This document shows, one piece after another, positions 25,767 to 37,878 of a stretch of DNA of 64,000 nucleotides. The notes below the pieces were generated by a model. That model was given only the letters and a program-made list of their open reading frames with translations. It searched no databases and was not told the origin of the DNA. Each line of letters opens with the position of its first letter. Within the stretch, counting starts at the first letter, position 1. The translations under genes were made by a program, and so were the position numbers. The DNA lies in NCBI GenBank assembly GCA_037179515.1, contig JAXCGZ010001893.1:28501-92500 (forward strand), read 5' to 3'. Source of the stretch: Halocaridina rubra (taxonomy: Eukaryota; Arthropoda; Malacostraca; Decapoda; Atyidae).

Positions 25767-28174
25767 GTATGAGTCAACCCATCTGTAACTGTAGGGTTAT
25801 CAATTTTCTCAATGAATCCCAATTCAATGTACTCATTAAAAATCTCTGAGTATTGTCCATAAAGTTCTGGACGAGTTGCAAAGGATTTAGCTAGTGACAT
25901 GAGCTGACCATAAGCTCTTCTATAGTTAGTTGCTGGTCTCTCAGTACCCTTAAAGGGTAATTCCACAAAATACTGATTGTCAGCCTTCTGGCAAGTGGAC
26001 TCAAAATGATTCACTGATTGTACTTCCTCAGGTGTTAAAGTTTCATTCTTAATACCAATAACATCTAAATTCCAAAGGTTCTGAACTTCGGACTCAAGGG
26101 TTTGTACTCCTACACGAGCACAAAGCACATGTTGCCCATTAACTGTGTTAACTGTCTGAGAACTAATTGCCCACTTTGGCATAGGTCCAAAGATAATCGA
26201 ACCTGCTGGACTAGACAAAAGTGTAATTCCAGAATAGAAAGTATGGTTGGTCACAAATCTAGAATAGTAATCTGCACCAATTACCATACTTATGTCACTA
26301 ATCACATCAGATCCAACGTTAGGATCTGCAAGTTTGATCCCCTTTTTTGTGAGTGTTTCTGCAACACTAGCAATGCCAGGCACATATAACATAGTGTTAA
26401 CCTTATCATAGACAACAGCATAAATCGGAATACGTTGTGTACCAATGCGTACTACAACACGAACGACGTCACACAAAATGTTTTCGGCTTGATTACCAAA
26501 TGAAGTCAGTTTAAGTGAGATACGAAACACTGGATTGAGTTTAAGGCGCTTTACTACTGCAGAATGAATGAAAGACCGTTGAGCGCCGGTATCTAAAAAC
26601 ATCCTAACTGTTTCACGTACCCCAGCACCAGAAATCTTAACAATTGCTGTAGGAAGTGCTACTGAAGGAAGTGGAACCTTATTAGTCTGGACATCTGTTT
26701 GAACAGAATTAGCGACACTGTCATCTCTTCCTGACAGGATTCTAAACTTATCATCCACTACTACTTGATTAGTGGGAATGTTACTGTTAAGGTTAGTTCC
26801 ATTATTAATAACTGTTGGGGCATTAGACGCAACTGACACTTGATTAACTGCAGTACTACGGTTGGTTAATTTCATGCAGAGAAAGGTATGATGTTTGCCA
26901 TTACAATTTCTACACTCAGCCGTCTCTCTACACTGTGAGGCTCTATGGCCTTTCTGCATACACACAAAACATAGGTCTAACTCTCTAACTCTGTTCTTCC
27001 TGGCTTCATGAGTTGTGTAATTAGAACAAAACTTAGTATTATGAATATCCTTACAAAAGAGACAAGGTTTGTTCCAAGTACTTGAATTGCTAGATGATGA
27101 ATTAGACTTATTTTGAGTCTGGGACACAACTGCTTGTTTAGGTACAGTACTAAACCTATGATTACAATTTGTACTAGAATTCTGACTAGTTACTACTTTA
27201 GTTTTGGAATGTGCATCAGAATGTGAACCTTGCTTATTCCTAGACTGATCAGAAAGAATACGAGAACATTCCATGACCTTGATAAGGTGCCCAATACCAT
27301 CCTTCAATTGTGTAATAGTCAAAGTATAAGTACTGTACTTATTAAAAAGGTACTCTAAAGTTTTAGGACTAAGTTTCTTAGCAATTATGTCTTTTATTAG
27401 GTAGTCATCACAAGGTACTTGGGTTACACCCTCTATTTGCATCAACAAACGTTGAAATGTTAAGTGAAATTGAGTCAACTCAGTTAAATTATGTTCAGGG
27501 GGTTTGATGTTCATCAAGTCTAAATGTAACTGTTGCAACAAAAGGTCATTGTCGGCAAAGCTTTTTCTCAACAAACTTAATGCTATACTGTAATTACCAC
27601 TAGTTATGGGAAGACCTTCAATGGTTCTATAAGCTTTACCTCTCAAATAAGATCTGAGCATGCTAAATTTCAATACTGGGTCAATGTCTTGACGACTATC
27701 AATTAAACTACTAAAGGAATCCCAAAAACAATTCCACTGACTCAACTGACCATCAATTTTAGGAATCTTAATCTCAGGCAACTTAGGGTGTGGAAGGGGT
27801 CTAGCAGGTACTACTGTCTGACTAGGAGCTTGACTAGTTGTAGCTTGTGCTTGACCACCAAAGGACATATGATCATCTATAGCTGACTTAATTTGTATGA
27901 GCACTTTATAGGCATTACGTTTCAGAGTTCTGTGCTCTCTAGAAACTTGGCTAAGCTGGGTACTATCAATAGCATCTTGACTAGCTGTCCAGTGTACATC
28001 AATGGAATCATACAACTTTGTAAGTTCTGCTTCTGAAAACTGTAACGACCGTAAGGATGGTGGAGGAGACGATTTAAGGTCATGTTCTATAGAACTGAGC
28101 ATATCTGTCAGATCGTCGGTTACAACCTTGTAAAGTTCGAACGCTTTACTTTCAGCGATTGATGGTAAAGACAT
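25715..28174 (-). CDS. Bel/Pao gag and aspartic protease
   Basis: An 819-codon frame. Residues 130-210 hold the DUF1759-like gag block (LPEIKIPKIDGQLSQWNCFW). Three Cys/His fingers follow at about 371-383 (CLFCKDIHNTKFC), 402-415 (CFVCMQKGHRASQC, a CCHC knuckle) and 421-433 (CRNCNGKHHTFLC), for RNA packaging. The protease active site FLDTGAQRSFIH is at about 527-538. The rest is the linker into RT. Start: the first Met at 28174 is about 320 bp downstream of the primer site. The last 20 or so residues (LIIQSTRILLPLLLE) are read in the wrong frame after a one-base loss near 25768 and are not native. It is otherwise free of stops, so the gag-protease part could still be made. Confidence 0.92.
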   Translation of the reverse strand: MSLPSIAESKAFELYKVVTDDLTDMLSSIEHDLKSSPPPSLRSLQFSEAELTKLYDSIDVHWTASQDAIDSTQLSQVSREHRTLKRNAYKVLIQIKSAIDDHMSFGGQAQATTSQAPSQTVVPARPLPHPKLPEIKIPKIDGQLSQWNCFWDSFSSLIDSRQDIDPVLKFSMLRSYLRGKAYRTIEGLPITSGNYSIALSLLRKSFADNDLLLQQLHLDLMNIKPPEHNLTELTQFHLTFQRLLMQIEGVTQVPCDDYLIKDIIAKKLSPKTLEYLFNKYSTYTLTITQLKDGIGHLIKVMECSRILSDQSRNKQGSHSDAHSKTKVVTSQNSSTNCNHRFSTVPKQAVVSQTQNKSNSSSSNSSTWNKPCLFCKDIHNTKFCSNYTTHEARKNRVRELDLCFVCMQKGHRASQCRETAECRNCNGKHHTFLCMKLTNRSTAVNQVSVASNAPTVINNGTNLNSNIPTNQVVVDDKFRILSGRDDSVANSVQTDVQTNKVPLPSVALPTAIVKISGAGVRETVRMFLDTGAQRSFIHSAVVKRLKLNPVFRISLKLTSFGNQAENILCDVVRVVVRIGTQRIPIYAVVYDKVNTMLYVPGIASVAETLTKKGIKLADPNVGSDVISDISMVIGADYYSRFVTNHTFYSGITLLSSPAGSIIFGPMPKWAISSQTVNTVNGQHVLCARVGVQTLESEVQNLWNLDVIGIKNETLTPEEVQSVNHFESTCQKADNQYFVELPFKGTERPATNYRRAYGQLMSLAKSFATRPELYGQYSEIFNEYIELGFIEKIDNPTVTDGLTHTCLIIQSTRILLPLLLE

Positions 28175-28493
28175 CTTGCTGGATTAATCTTTACCTTATA
28201 CAAATCACAATAACTTTGGCTAGGTGGCCAAACTAAACTAATACCAAAATTCACTAGGATTATAATATTTATATCCTAGGTACACTTGATTATACACGCA
28301 TGTATTCAAATAGCTAATCTAAACCTTCCCTTGGACTAAAGAATTCGACATCAGCAGTGATATCACAAAAAATATGCCATGGATTTATGCGCAGTGTTTT
28401 AATATCAAAGTTCAAAAACAATACCAAAGGTAGCCTATTCCAAATTCCATTCAGTAAATATAGTAAAGTATGCTAGCTAGGCTAGGCACCATC
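28175..28493 (-). other. Bel/Pao 5' leader
   Basis: Untranslated region between primer site and gag start. It is AT-rich and contains no recognised element. Confidence 0.6.
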
Positions 28494-28511
28494 ATCCGGT
28501 TCGAAGGACCA
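28494..28511 (-). promoter_or_regulatory. Bel/Pao primer binding site (tRNA-Tyr-like)
   Basis: The plus strand reads ATCCGGTTCGAAGGACCA, matching the 3' end of a eukaryotic tRNA-Tyr (TCGAAGGACCA exactly, one difference farther in, from memory). It sits 15 nt inside the 5' LTR, where minus-strand synthesis would start. Confidence 0.8.
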
Positions 28512-28526
28512 GAAAAAACTAGAATA

Positions 28527-29435
28527 TGTGGTGACTAATCCCAGAATGCCTGCTTTCACCTGGTCAATGAATAGTCTACTCTCAGTTTTTTGCAGGCTAC
28601 CGTACACAAAAATATTTACTCCACCAACTTCATATAAAGTTGGGCTAAAACTTACTGGCTTATATTTAAAAATAAGACAAACTGTACGGTACTAAAGGGG
28701 AAGGGCATGAGTTACGTTTGCTTAATAGTTAGTGGAGAACTCCCACTGGTTAATAACACAAATACACTAAATAATATTAACTGAACACTGCATAAATCCA
28801 GGCTTAAATGAAAGACTCCTCGATAAAATATAAAAAAAATATATTGGAAAAAAGTTAATATTATAATGGAGCAATATTTCAGCCCAAAAGAAAAGGTTAA
28901 ATTTTACAAAAATAACAAAGTTATAGCTCCAGGCACGACTGCTGGACACATCAAAATAAACAACACTTAATATCAACAAAAATAATTGTCCAAAATCCAA
29001 AAATTTTATGCAATATTAAAAGAGAGTCACTGCTTGACAAATTCGACAGCACTAGTCCAAGGGGCGAAATGGGAGGCTCATAAATTTACACGAATTTTAC
29101 GAGTCTCTAACAATAGGTCATCACCTGATGCTGTCCTCAGAGAGAGTCCTCGTCCGTTCTGTAAACAAAGCAGACGAGCATCACATTCTAAAATAAAAGG
29201 ATATATTTTTATCATATTTTACATAATTAAGGATTTCCTAAGATTTACATTAGCTTTACAAACGAATTCCAATTATTCATGAGAAAATAATGAAATTAAT
29301 GACAAAATAAATGATAGTTATAATATAGTCTCTCAATGAATATATTCATGTAAGCTGATGTAATGCTAATTATGGTATTACAATAAAACACACACAAGGT
29401 ATAACTAATGAAACTGTGTGTGATAGATCACCACA
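28527..29435 (-). repeat. Bel/Pao 5' LTR
   Basis: 909 bp, TGTGGTGA...TCACCACA, matching 21695-22604. It would contain the element promoter and polyadenylation signal; I did not identify these individually. Confidence 0.95.
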
Positions 29436-29440
29436 GTGGC

Positions 29441-29684
29441 CTTAGTGGTTTTTTATGTATTTTGTAAGGCTCTAAAATTAATTTCCATTGGTAAGTTATG
29501 CTTTAGGCTAGGTTAGTTAGGTTAATTCATCTCCAGTTTAGTGCTGATAATTAATATTGTTTTTGTTTGTTGCTTTATATATTAAGAAGCTTTTGTTTCT
29601 CTCTTTGGGGTATGAAAATTAGTTTTTACAGCTAGATATTGTTAGTTTTTGAGATATTCAAATCGAAATGTTCTTGATATAAGT
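29441..29684. other. AT-rich spacer
   Basis: No recognised gene or repeat. Confidence 0.35.
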
Positions 29685-29691
29685 ACTACTG

Positions 29692-30047
29692 TGTGGAGAT
29701 TTGTAGCTCGTGGATTGGTCGGTGCAGCGACTGCTTCTTCCCATCTACCTCCAGACTCTTGAACTCTCTTCCTCCTTCTGTCTTTCCTAATTCTTATGAC
29801 CTTTCATCCTTCAAAAAGCAGATCTATCGTCATCTCAGAGCCTAGTCCTCCATATCTCTGGGTCCTCTTTATTTTGACTGTTTTTTCTGTCTGTCGGTTT
29901 CCTTTGTGTGACATTACCTCATCTCTGCCTTGCCCTTAACTTTTTCTTTTCCTTCGTCTTGGTATTTTCTCGTGCCCGGGCCTTTGTTGATGAGGGCAGT
30001 TTCTGCCTATCCCGGTGTCACACTCTTAAAAAAAAAAAAAAAAAAAA
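29692..30047 (+). mobile_element. 5'-truncated LINE insertion with target duplication
   Basis: The frame from about 29735 to the TAG at 29843-29845 reads SLPPSVFPNSYDLSSFKK and RHLRA, the typical C-terminus of an APE-type LINE reverse transcriptase. A 3' UTR with GTGCCCGGGCC and CCCGGTGTCACAC and a poly(A) tail (about 20 A, ending 30047) follow. ACTACTG occurs just before the insert (29685-29691) and just after the tail (30048-30054), a likely target-site duplication. Confidence 0.8.
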
Positions 30048-30054
30048 ACTACTG

Positions 30055-31020
30055 CCTTCTACCCACACTACACTTCAGTTGGTAAAAATTATTTTTTGCA
30101 GAAGATTTTACATATTAATAGGTTACTTAGATATTAGATTAGTTTGTAATTTTATATTGAAGGTTTTTAGCAGTTTTCAAGCTATTTTCTTTGCTAGAAG
30201 TTCTGTTTGTATGTGTGACAGAGTGTTTCGCTCAAAGTCACCAGAGGCTGTTAGATGCCTTATTAATTAATTTAGTAACTTAACTGTTATTTTCTAACTA
30301 AAAAATTTAATTCACACTTCTTGACATTTGCAGATTATGATTATTTGCAATTTATATTTTAGCTTATAGCTAATTTTAAATATACCTTATTTACTCTTCT
30401 TGTATGTGTAGAAGTATAGCCCCGATATAAAGGCTGCTCCTATATTCCGTCTGCTACGAGCCAAGAACATTCTGGAGATTGTTTACCAGTAACCTAACTT
30501 TTCATTATTATTCTCGTTTTATTTTATTTGCTTCCACTTGTTGCACCTAAAAATACTGTCTCTCCCTTGCATCTCTGCTATAATTGCCTGCCAGGGACCA
30601 CCACTAAAATAGTCCTTAAATTATATCAGAGCCAGTTACTGCTCTAGAAAATGTATCCTACAGATGAACTCACCAGGAGGGACAATGAGACACCCTCCTT
30701 TGGCGCTCAAACTTCGAAGAGGCAACATCTTGCCTGAGCAGTCTAAGTTTATTTCAAACCTTATTTACGTGGCATCCTCACAGGAATTCATCTGGAACAA
30801 CAAGGTGAGGGATAGTGTATGGTAAAGCTCGTGGGTCAAGCAAATTGGTTTATTTTCGAGAATTAGTTACATTTGTTACTGGCTAAATCTTTCGGATTTT
30901 TATTCTCAGATTCCATTCCCATACACACGAAATTTTGTAGATTACCAAACTGGAATCTCACATGCCAAAGTTAATTCCTTAACCTGTAAATTACAGCTGA
31001 TATACATTGCTAAGAAGTTT
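30055..31020. other. Unassigned AT-rich DNA
   Basis: No supported gene. Short open frames lack homology that I recognise. Confidence 0.4.
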
Positions 31021-31142
31021 CTTTTCATTGAATGTGATAAACGAAAATCTCATCCTCTGAAGACTGGTTGTGAGCCCGTAAAAATCTATCTCTTTTCCTA
31101 ATAAATTCTAATTTCATTTCACCTCTTTCTATCATCATAAAT

Positions 31143-31650
31143 AAAGTGTTTTACGTCAAAAACTCGTCAATAAAGCTATTTGCTATACAAATTGCAAATA
31201 ATTAATCATTTAGCTAAAGTGTTTTATGCTATATACTGCAAATAATTAAAAGGTAATTTTACCCTGTTGGCTTTGCAAATATTTCCTGTTAACCACAATT
31301 TAATGAATGCATACTGTATTTATCTTGCTAATTCTTCATATGTTGGGGATAAAGTGTTTTGAGTTATAAGTTGCAAATACCTCAAAAGGTGGTTTTGCAC
31401 CCTTTTTTTTTCATTGCAAAGTTCTTGATAACCAAAAGTGAATGAATACTGTATTTATCTCGTAGATTCTTCCTTTACCCTAAATAGAGTATTTTACCAT
31501 ATTAATTGTAAATCAGTAATAAGTATTGCAACTTTTGTGGTTGCCCACAATTTAAGGAATACATACAGTACTGTATTTGTCTTGCTTATTCTTCATTTAT
31601 TGTGAATAAATTGTTTTCCTTTAAAAACCAGTAAAGAATTAATGGTTTTG
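31143..31650. repeat. Degenerate tandem repeat, about 135-bp unit
   Basis: AAAGTGTTTT-like starts at 31216, 31351, 31486 (AGAGTATTTT) and 31608 (AAATTGTTTT) give spacings of 135, 135 and 122 bp. Each unit also has a GCAAAT block, AACCA(C/A)AA, GAAT(A/G)CATACTGTATTTAT and CTTGCTAATTCTTCAT. An additional start may exist at 31143. Confidence 0.65.
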
Positions 31651-31974
31651 TATGCTATTATGGTAGCATAAACATTTCTGGTTAGCTGTGAATAACCAAT
31701 ATATTTTCATCCAGTAGAATGACATTGGAAACTCATTATATGTGTGCTCAGGCTTTCAGTTTCCCATTATAAACAGTGTGTCATTTCTGTTTCTGAAATT
31801 GCAGTGTCCTGTATTCTACTCTGCCTGTGTGACAGAGGTAATCGTCGAGTTGAGGCCAAAGTCTTGGCATACGTCCGTGGTGCCGGGAAACGAAATCGTG
31901 CTCACCACCTCCGGGATTCGAGGCAGCATTTCATAAAATTTAATTTGAGAAATTTAATTTCATCATTATACTTT

Positions 31975-32290
31975 ATATATACACCCACCCTACCTGTGTC
32001 ATATGTCTATCTAATCTACATTTGAAGGTGTCTAAGGTATTGGCATTTATTATCCTACTAGGAATACTCTACGGTATTACCTAGCCAATTTTCACCAATT
32101 TCCCTTCTGAACCTAAATTTATCAAGCTTAAATCCATTACCCATTACGAGTTCTGGTTTAATCATGAATTTTTAAAACTTTATTAATATCACCCTTGTTA
32201 ATCCCTTTAAACCATTTATACACCTCAATCATATCCCCCCTAACTCTGTGCCTCTCTAGAGAATGTAGATCAAGTTTTTTAATCTGTCAT
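31975..32290 (-). pseudogene. CR1-like LINE fragment, RT C-terminus
   Basis: On the minus strand it reads RLKKLDLHSLERHRVRGDMI then EVYKWFKGIN, followed by GNGFKLDKFRFRREIGENWL. This is the same domain as in the larger LINE fragments (RGDMVTVFKFLHGYD) but from a different family. Several stops; dead. Confidence 0.75.
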
Positions 32291-32309
32291 ATGGTAGATT
32301 TAGGCATTG

Positions 32310-32790
32310 CATAATTATTTTTTTTTCGTTTTTTAGTCTTGCTTTGGTTATTTATAATTTTTATTTTATCTTTGTTTACATTTGCAGATAGAGATTCATT
32401 CTCCTGCATCCTCCTCCTCTTCTACCGCATAAGTTACTTGCTCACGGCCACCATGCATGTCCCAGTGCACTGTACGACTGTTGCCCATTGCATAATAGAG
32501 TACAGTACAGTAATGTATATTAATTTCTAACTGTAAAGTGAATATGAATATCTTTTGTATGCTCTTAAAAATAGATGAAGGGCTTTCTGCTTTGCTATGT
32601 AGTAATAAAATATGTTTTTTACTCATCTTATATCTTTGGTATGGTGTGTCTATGTAAGGTTTGGAACGTATCTATGCCCTTTATCATTGTTTCCTATGGA
32701 AAATAACTCGTTTTTTCACGCGATTTTCCATTTACCCGACACTTCTGAGAACCTATCTAGGCATTATTCTGAGAACTAGGTGTACTGGAA
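32310..32790. repeat. Dispersed repeat R1 copy
   Basis: Shares TTTATCTTTGTTTAC, the CTCCTGCATCCTCCTCCTCT block and the TTTGGTATGGTGTGTCTATG to GAGAACCTATCT segment with copies near 1.4-1.86 and 35.5-35.86 kb. Confidence 0.6.
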
Positions 32791-32928
32791 ATTTTAATAT
32801 TTCCACATATCGTGGATTCCCGCGATATACCCAGAAAATCTGCGATATAAAATACATATGCTTGCCATAAAAACCCGAAATGCACTGACTTCGCGGAAGG
32901 TGGATCGTGATATAGCAAGGGATTACTG
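32791..32928. mobile_element. Tigger/pogo-like terminal segment
   Basis: Ends GATATAGCAAGGGATTACTG followed by TA, the complement of CAGTAATCCCTTGCTATATC. It contains subterminal GACTTCGCGGAAGGTGGATC. No transposase nearby. Confidence 0.5.
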
Positions 32929-33142
32929 TATATCTTATTATTTTATTTATCAGTCACTTATGATCCAATTTTCAATGTTTACCAATTTGCATAAAAATAT
33001 ATTAATAGGTTTTATTTATAAAATTATGATGCTGGGTTTACTTCAATTGACGAGTAAATAAACACGGGCTGATGATGTCAAATGTGCGATTATTATTTTT
33101 TTTTATAATAGATGTACTGTTGTTATATACTCATATTTTATC

Positions 33143-33415
33143 TGTTGTGTTTCAGTGTGGCCAAATATATATACTTGCTCTTACCTGTGGGTAGTGACAA
33201 AATACATAAGTACTGTCTCCGATTATTCCCTTCTTCCTATATAAGTATATGGTAATCCATTCTCGTCGCCACTTGGTTGTGTTTCAGTGTGGCCGAATAT
33301 ATGTACTTGCTCTTACCTGTGGGTAGAGTGACAAAATACATAAGTACTATCTCTGATTATTCCCTGTTTCCTATATAAGTAACTGTATATGGTAAGCCAT
33401 TTTTGTCGGGGAGTA
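33143..33415. repeat. Two-unit tandem duplication, about 140 bp
   Basis: GTGTTTCAGTGTGGCC, TACTTGCTCTTACCTGTGGG and CAAAATACATAAGTACT occur twice in the same order, starting near 33148 and 33288. The second copy carries small insertions (GTAGAGTGACA versus GTAGTGACA). No coding potential. Confidence 0.8.
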
Positions 33416-33714
33416 ACTGTTATCCTATGGCTATAGGATTTAAATGGTGGGCTTCTGAAGAGTAGCGCTTTGTGATGCAGTAACGTTAAGTAATATCTAT
33501 AAATACTTAATACATTGGAAAATATCTACCTCAACAAATGTGAATATTCTTTCTAATGACTTATGCAAAAGGAATATAAAAATACAAAGTACTTATATAA
33601 AAATACAAAGTAAATATATAAATATATACATACATAATAATATCAATAAATAGTAAGCACATATAGTGTTTAGTATTTATCCAAAAAATAATATAATTTT
33701 TTGGAAAGATTTAT

Positions 33715-33717
<3 letters not shown>

Positions 33718-33764
<47 letters not shown>

Positions 33765-33795
33765 GGCCTATCCAAGTGAAAAGCTTGTGGTCACA

Positions 33796-33880
<85 letters not shown>

Positions 33881-33914
33881 GGCCTATCCAAGTGAAAAGC
33901 TTGTGGTCACATTT

Positions 33915-33994
<80 letters not shown>

Positions 33995-34040
33995 ATAGGC
34001 CTATCCAAGAGCCCGGCTGGTGGTGACATTTTTTTGTAGG
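33718..34040. repeat. (CT)n arrays interleaved with a 36-bp unit
   Basis: Three (CT)n runs are each followed by a unit starting AGGCCTATCCAAG and ending GTGG(T)CACATTTT, at about 33764, 33879 and 33997. The first two units share AAAAGCTTGTGGTCAC; the third is diverged (AGCCCGGCTGGTGGTGAC). The higher-order period is about 115-118 bp. Confidence 0.85.
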
Positions 34041-34490
34041 TTGCCTGGCATTTATTAGTTAATAGGCATGCCTATGTACCACAAGCATGTATAAACACAC
34101 AATACCAAAAAAATAAGCTGGTAAACACATTTTCAAGTACATAAGCAAGGTGAAATATGCATGTAAGCAAGCTTAAAATAAACAAATATTAAAGATATGA
34201 TAAAAATATATAAACAAATTAACTCTCTATATAAGGTGGACAACAGGCACACTGGGACAAGTGTGTGGTGTCAGTAAGCAGTTGACTTAAGCAAAAGGAG
34301 TAGAAGGAGTGGGGTAGGCAGAAATGGGTGAGCTGACCCGTGGTCATGGTTGGGGTACAGGCATACTTACAGATAACCACACACACCTCCATTTTTTTGC
34401 ACACTATTCCTGCAATTTGACAATGTTTAGAATTATTAATAACACACGTTATTCTAAGTTCATGTATTCTAAACACGTGTAAAAAAAGAA
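34041..34490. other. Unassigned AT-rich spacer
   Basis: No gene or family recognised. Confidence 0.35.
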
Positions 34491-34493
34491 GTG

Positions 34494-34880
<387 letters not shown>

Positions 34881-34972
<92 letters not shown>

Positions 34973-34973
34973 C
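34881..34973. repeat. (AT)n microsatellite
   Basis: About 93 bp of AT alternation with one phase slip near 34945. Confidence 0.95.
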
Positions 34974-35862
34974 AGTCAACTTGCTTTTTACGCGTTTCTG
35001 TAATACGCGAAATTGGAATAAAGGCTCCAAAAGATAATAGTAAAAAAATACGATATGCGCGAGCTACGAGTGTGCGCAAGAAAAATAGTAAAAAAAAATA
35101 CGATATGCTCGAGCTACGCGCGTGTGCAAGAAAAAGCGAAAAAAGGTTCAGTTTAGTAACTAAGCGACCGCCTCTGAGGCAATTTCCCACCATGCTGCCA
35201 TAAGTAAGTAAGTAGGATAGGATAGGACAGGTGGGGGAAAAGTAGTGACGGCATCGAGTGAACTCTCTTAGCCCTATTCAGGGTGTCATCACTGGTGAGA
35301 GGGGGTAAAGGATGGGAAGGATTGGAGGGATAAGCACGAAATTTAAGGAAGTAAGAGATGAAAAGAGAAGGGCAAACCCTCGTGCTAAGTGTGCTTCAGT
35401 CTCTCTTCACCCAGTATTAACCCCAACAACAACCAGGGGTGTGCTCTCCCCCTTCCTCCTCCTCTACCCCTCCCTCTCCTACCGCATAAGTCACCTCCTC
35501 AGGGCCACCTCCTCCTTCTCCTACCGCTTATGTCATCTTTGTTTACGTTTGTAGATAAGGGTTCGTTCTCAAGGTGTGTTAATTTTTTGTTGTTGTACAG
35601 TTTATTTTTAAATCTGTATATCATTTATACTGTACACTATTTGTATATTAAAATAAATAACTACAGGTCTTTCAGATTTGCTATGTACTTATAGAATATA
35701 TTTTACTTATCTTATTTCTTTGGTATAGTGTGTTTATGTACAGTTGTGGAATGTATCTATGCCTATTATCATTGTTTCTTATGGAAAATGAATGGTTACA
35801 TTATGCGAGTTTTGCATTACTCGTGCCTTTGAGAACCTATCCTCACGTTGTTCCAAGAAGTG
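34974..35862. mobile_element. Putative DNA transposon containing R1 sequence, bounded by (TA)n
   Basis: The left side begins CAGTCAACTTGCTTTTTACG after TA. The right side ends GTTCCAAGAAGTGAG before TA, and both sides meet long (AT)n arrays. Inside are a 2x direct repeat of about 50 bp (ATACGATATGC(G/T)CGAGCTACG near 35048 and 35098) and the R1 block (35440-35862). The two ends are not clearly inverted copies of each other, so the boundaries rest on the microsatellite context. Confidence 0.45.
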
Positions 35863-36560
<698 letters not shown>

Positions 36561-36911
36561 TTATTGGACGATGAGATGAACGAACTCAGAAGAAAGAGTT
36601 GTGAGGGGATCGATAATAACAACCGATAACCAGTTCCTGCCAGATATCTTCCACTCAAGAATACATCGCGCCTCAGGCAACCAGGATGATTCTTACGTCA
36701 GCCAGCAAAAAACCTTCAGCAACAGACGGAAAGAAAATATTCGTCTATCTAATTCTTTTATGAATGTTTATAAGCTAAGTAATTTTTAGCTACATGCATG
36801 TATATTATATAGTGAAGGTTATACAGTACCTGGATTAAGATAAAGATAATTATATAATAAAATAAAGATAGTTAAAGGAAAGCAATTAGGCTAAGCTATA
36901 GTAAATAAAGG
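36561..36911 (+). other. Gypsy A leader
   Basis: Non-coding region between LTR and gag, starting with a TTGGACGATGAG primer-site-like sequence. No other element recognised. Confidence 0.55.
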
Positions 36912-37581
36912 CACAAGAATGACTTCTTAAATACCAGCACCACCTCATTTTTCTATTGAATGTGACCCTAGAACAGTAGCACATAGGTGAAGGAAATATA
37001 ATGATTCATTCAAGATCTATTTGGATTGCTTGGCCACGAAAACTGATAAGCAGAGGGTCAGCATCCTACTGCACATAGCAAACCCAGAGGTTCAGGATAT
37101 ATTCAAAACACTAACACCTGAGGATAATACATATAATAAAGCTGTAGAAGCATTAGGGAACTATTTTAACCAAAGTGAAAATATCAGGTACGAACGTAGC
37201 CTATTCATGGCACTTGAGCCTCGAGAAAATGAGAGTATAGATATGTTTGTCACAAGAATAAAGAAGCAAAGTAAGTTTTGCAAATATGATACCCATAACT
37301 CTGAGGAAGACTTAATAGTCGATTTAGTTATTTGTAAATGCAAATCCAGTGAGCTTAGAGAAAAGCTATTACAAGCTAAAGACTTGAATCTCCAAAAGTT
37401 GTTGGAAATTGCAAGACCTTATGAACAGTGTCGAGCTCAAAATAAAAGGATTGAGGAAAATTATCAAAAACCTCAGAATGGAATTGTAAATAAAGTAATG
37501 CAGTACAAACAACTGAATAAATCAGGCTCAAGTAACCATAAATCACACAAAACAGAAAACTTTGAAAAAAGGTATAAGAAC
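36912..37581 (+). pseudogene. Gypsy A gag (split and broken)
   Basis: K02A2.6-like Gypsy gag. The N-terminal frame reads PPHFSIECDPRTVAHR and then hits an in-frame TGA at 36988-36990, followed by YNDSFKIYLDC and the 192-codon open segment with LHIANPEVQDIFKTL, ALGNYFNQSENIRYER and KDLNLQKLLEIARPYEQ. The frame is cut at 37581 by insertion of element B. After B, 41245-41289 resumes with a knuckle-like stretch (NTSNY then GIKHRHQ) that has lost one base. Confidence 0.85.
37577..37581. repeat. Target-site duplication of Gypsy B (left copy)
   Basis: AGAAC here and again at 41240-41244, directly outside the two LTRs of B. Confidence 0.85.
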
Positions 37582-37772
37582 TGTAAAGGTTTGTATTAAT
37601 AATGAGCGTATATCATGGCTTCCAGTTTATTGTTGCAAGATGGGTGCCGGTCGGCTCAATCAATATAAACATTAGAAACCAACATAGGTAGAAGTACAAT
37701 GAAAACAAAAGAGGTGCGATAAAGGGAATAACCTTATTATCAATAAAGGATTAGATCACTTATATCATAACA
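37582..37772 (-). repeat. Gypsy B 3' LTR
   Basis: On the minus strand TGTTATGATATAAGTG...CCTTTACA. A purine tract GGGGAAAGGAA lies at 37773-37783 directly upstream. Confidence 0.92.
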
Positions 37773-37878
37773 TTCCTTTCCCCTAGAATTTGCAATACAT
37801 CACATATAAAAAATAAGTCATCAACTTCTTAAAACAAGGCACACATGAAAATTCTATATAAGGAGTTCAAAACACTAT

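Larger units (their letters stand above)
21695..29435 (-). mobile_element. Near-complete Bel/Pao retrotransposon
   Basis: The element is 7741 bp long, with LTRs of 910 and 909 bp whose ends are TGTGGTGA and TCACCACA (a perfect 8-bp inverted terminus). The flanking 5-bp duplication GTGGC is at 21690-21694 and 29436-29440. On the minus strand the order is 5' LTR (28527-29435), tRNA-Tyr-type primer site, gag-protease, RT-RNase H-integrase, polypurine tract and 3' LTR (21695-22604). The LTRs differ by a few substitutions in the stretches I compared, so it is fairly young. Two frameshifts interrupt the coding region, so this copy is probably not autonomous as assembled. Confidence 0.95.

Noticed and set aside
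30055..31000. Host gene exons
   Set aside because: No extended open frame, conserved domain or paired splice signals that I could support.
33670..34026. Arg-Glu and Ser-Leu repeat proteins over (CT)n
   Set aside because: Open only because the dinucleotide lacks stops; no conserved flanking domain.
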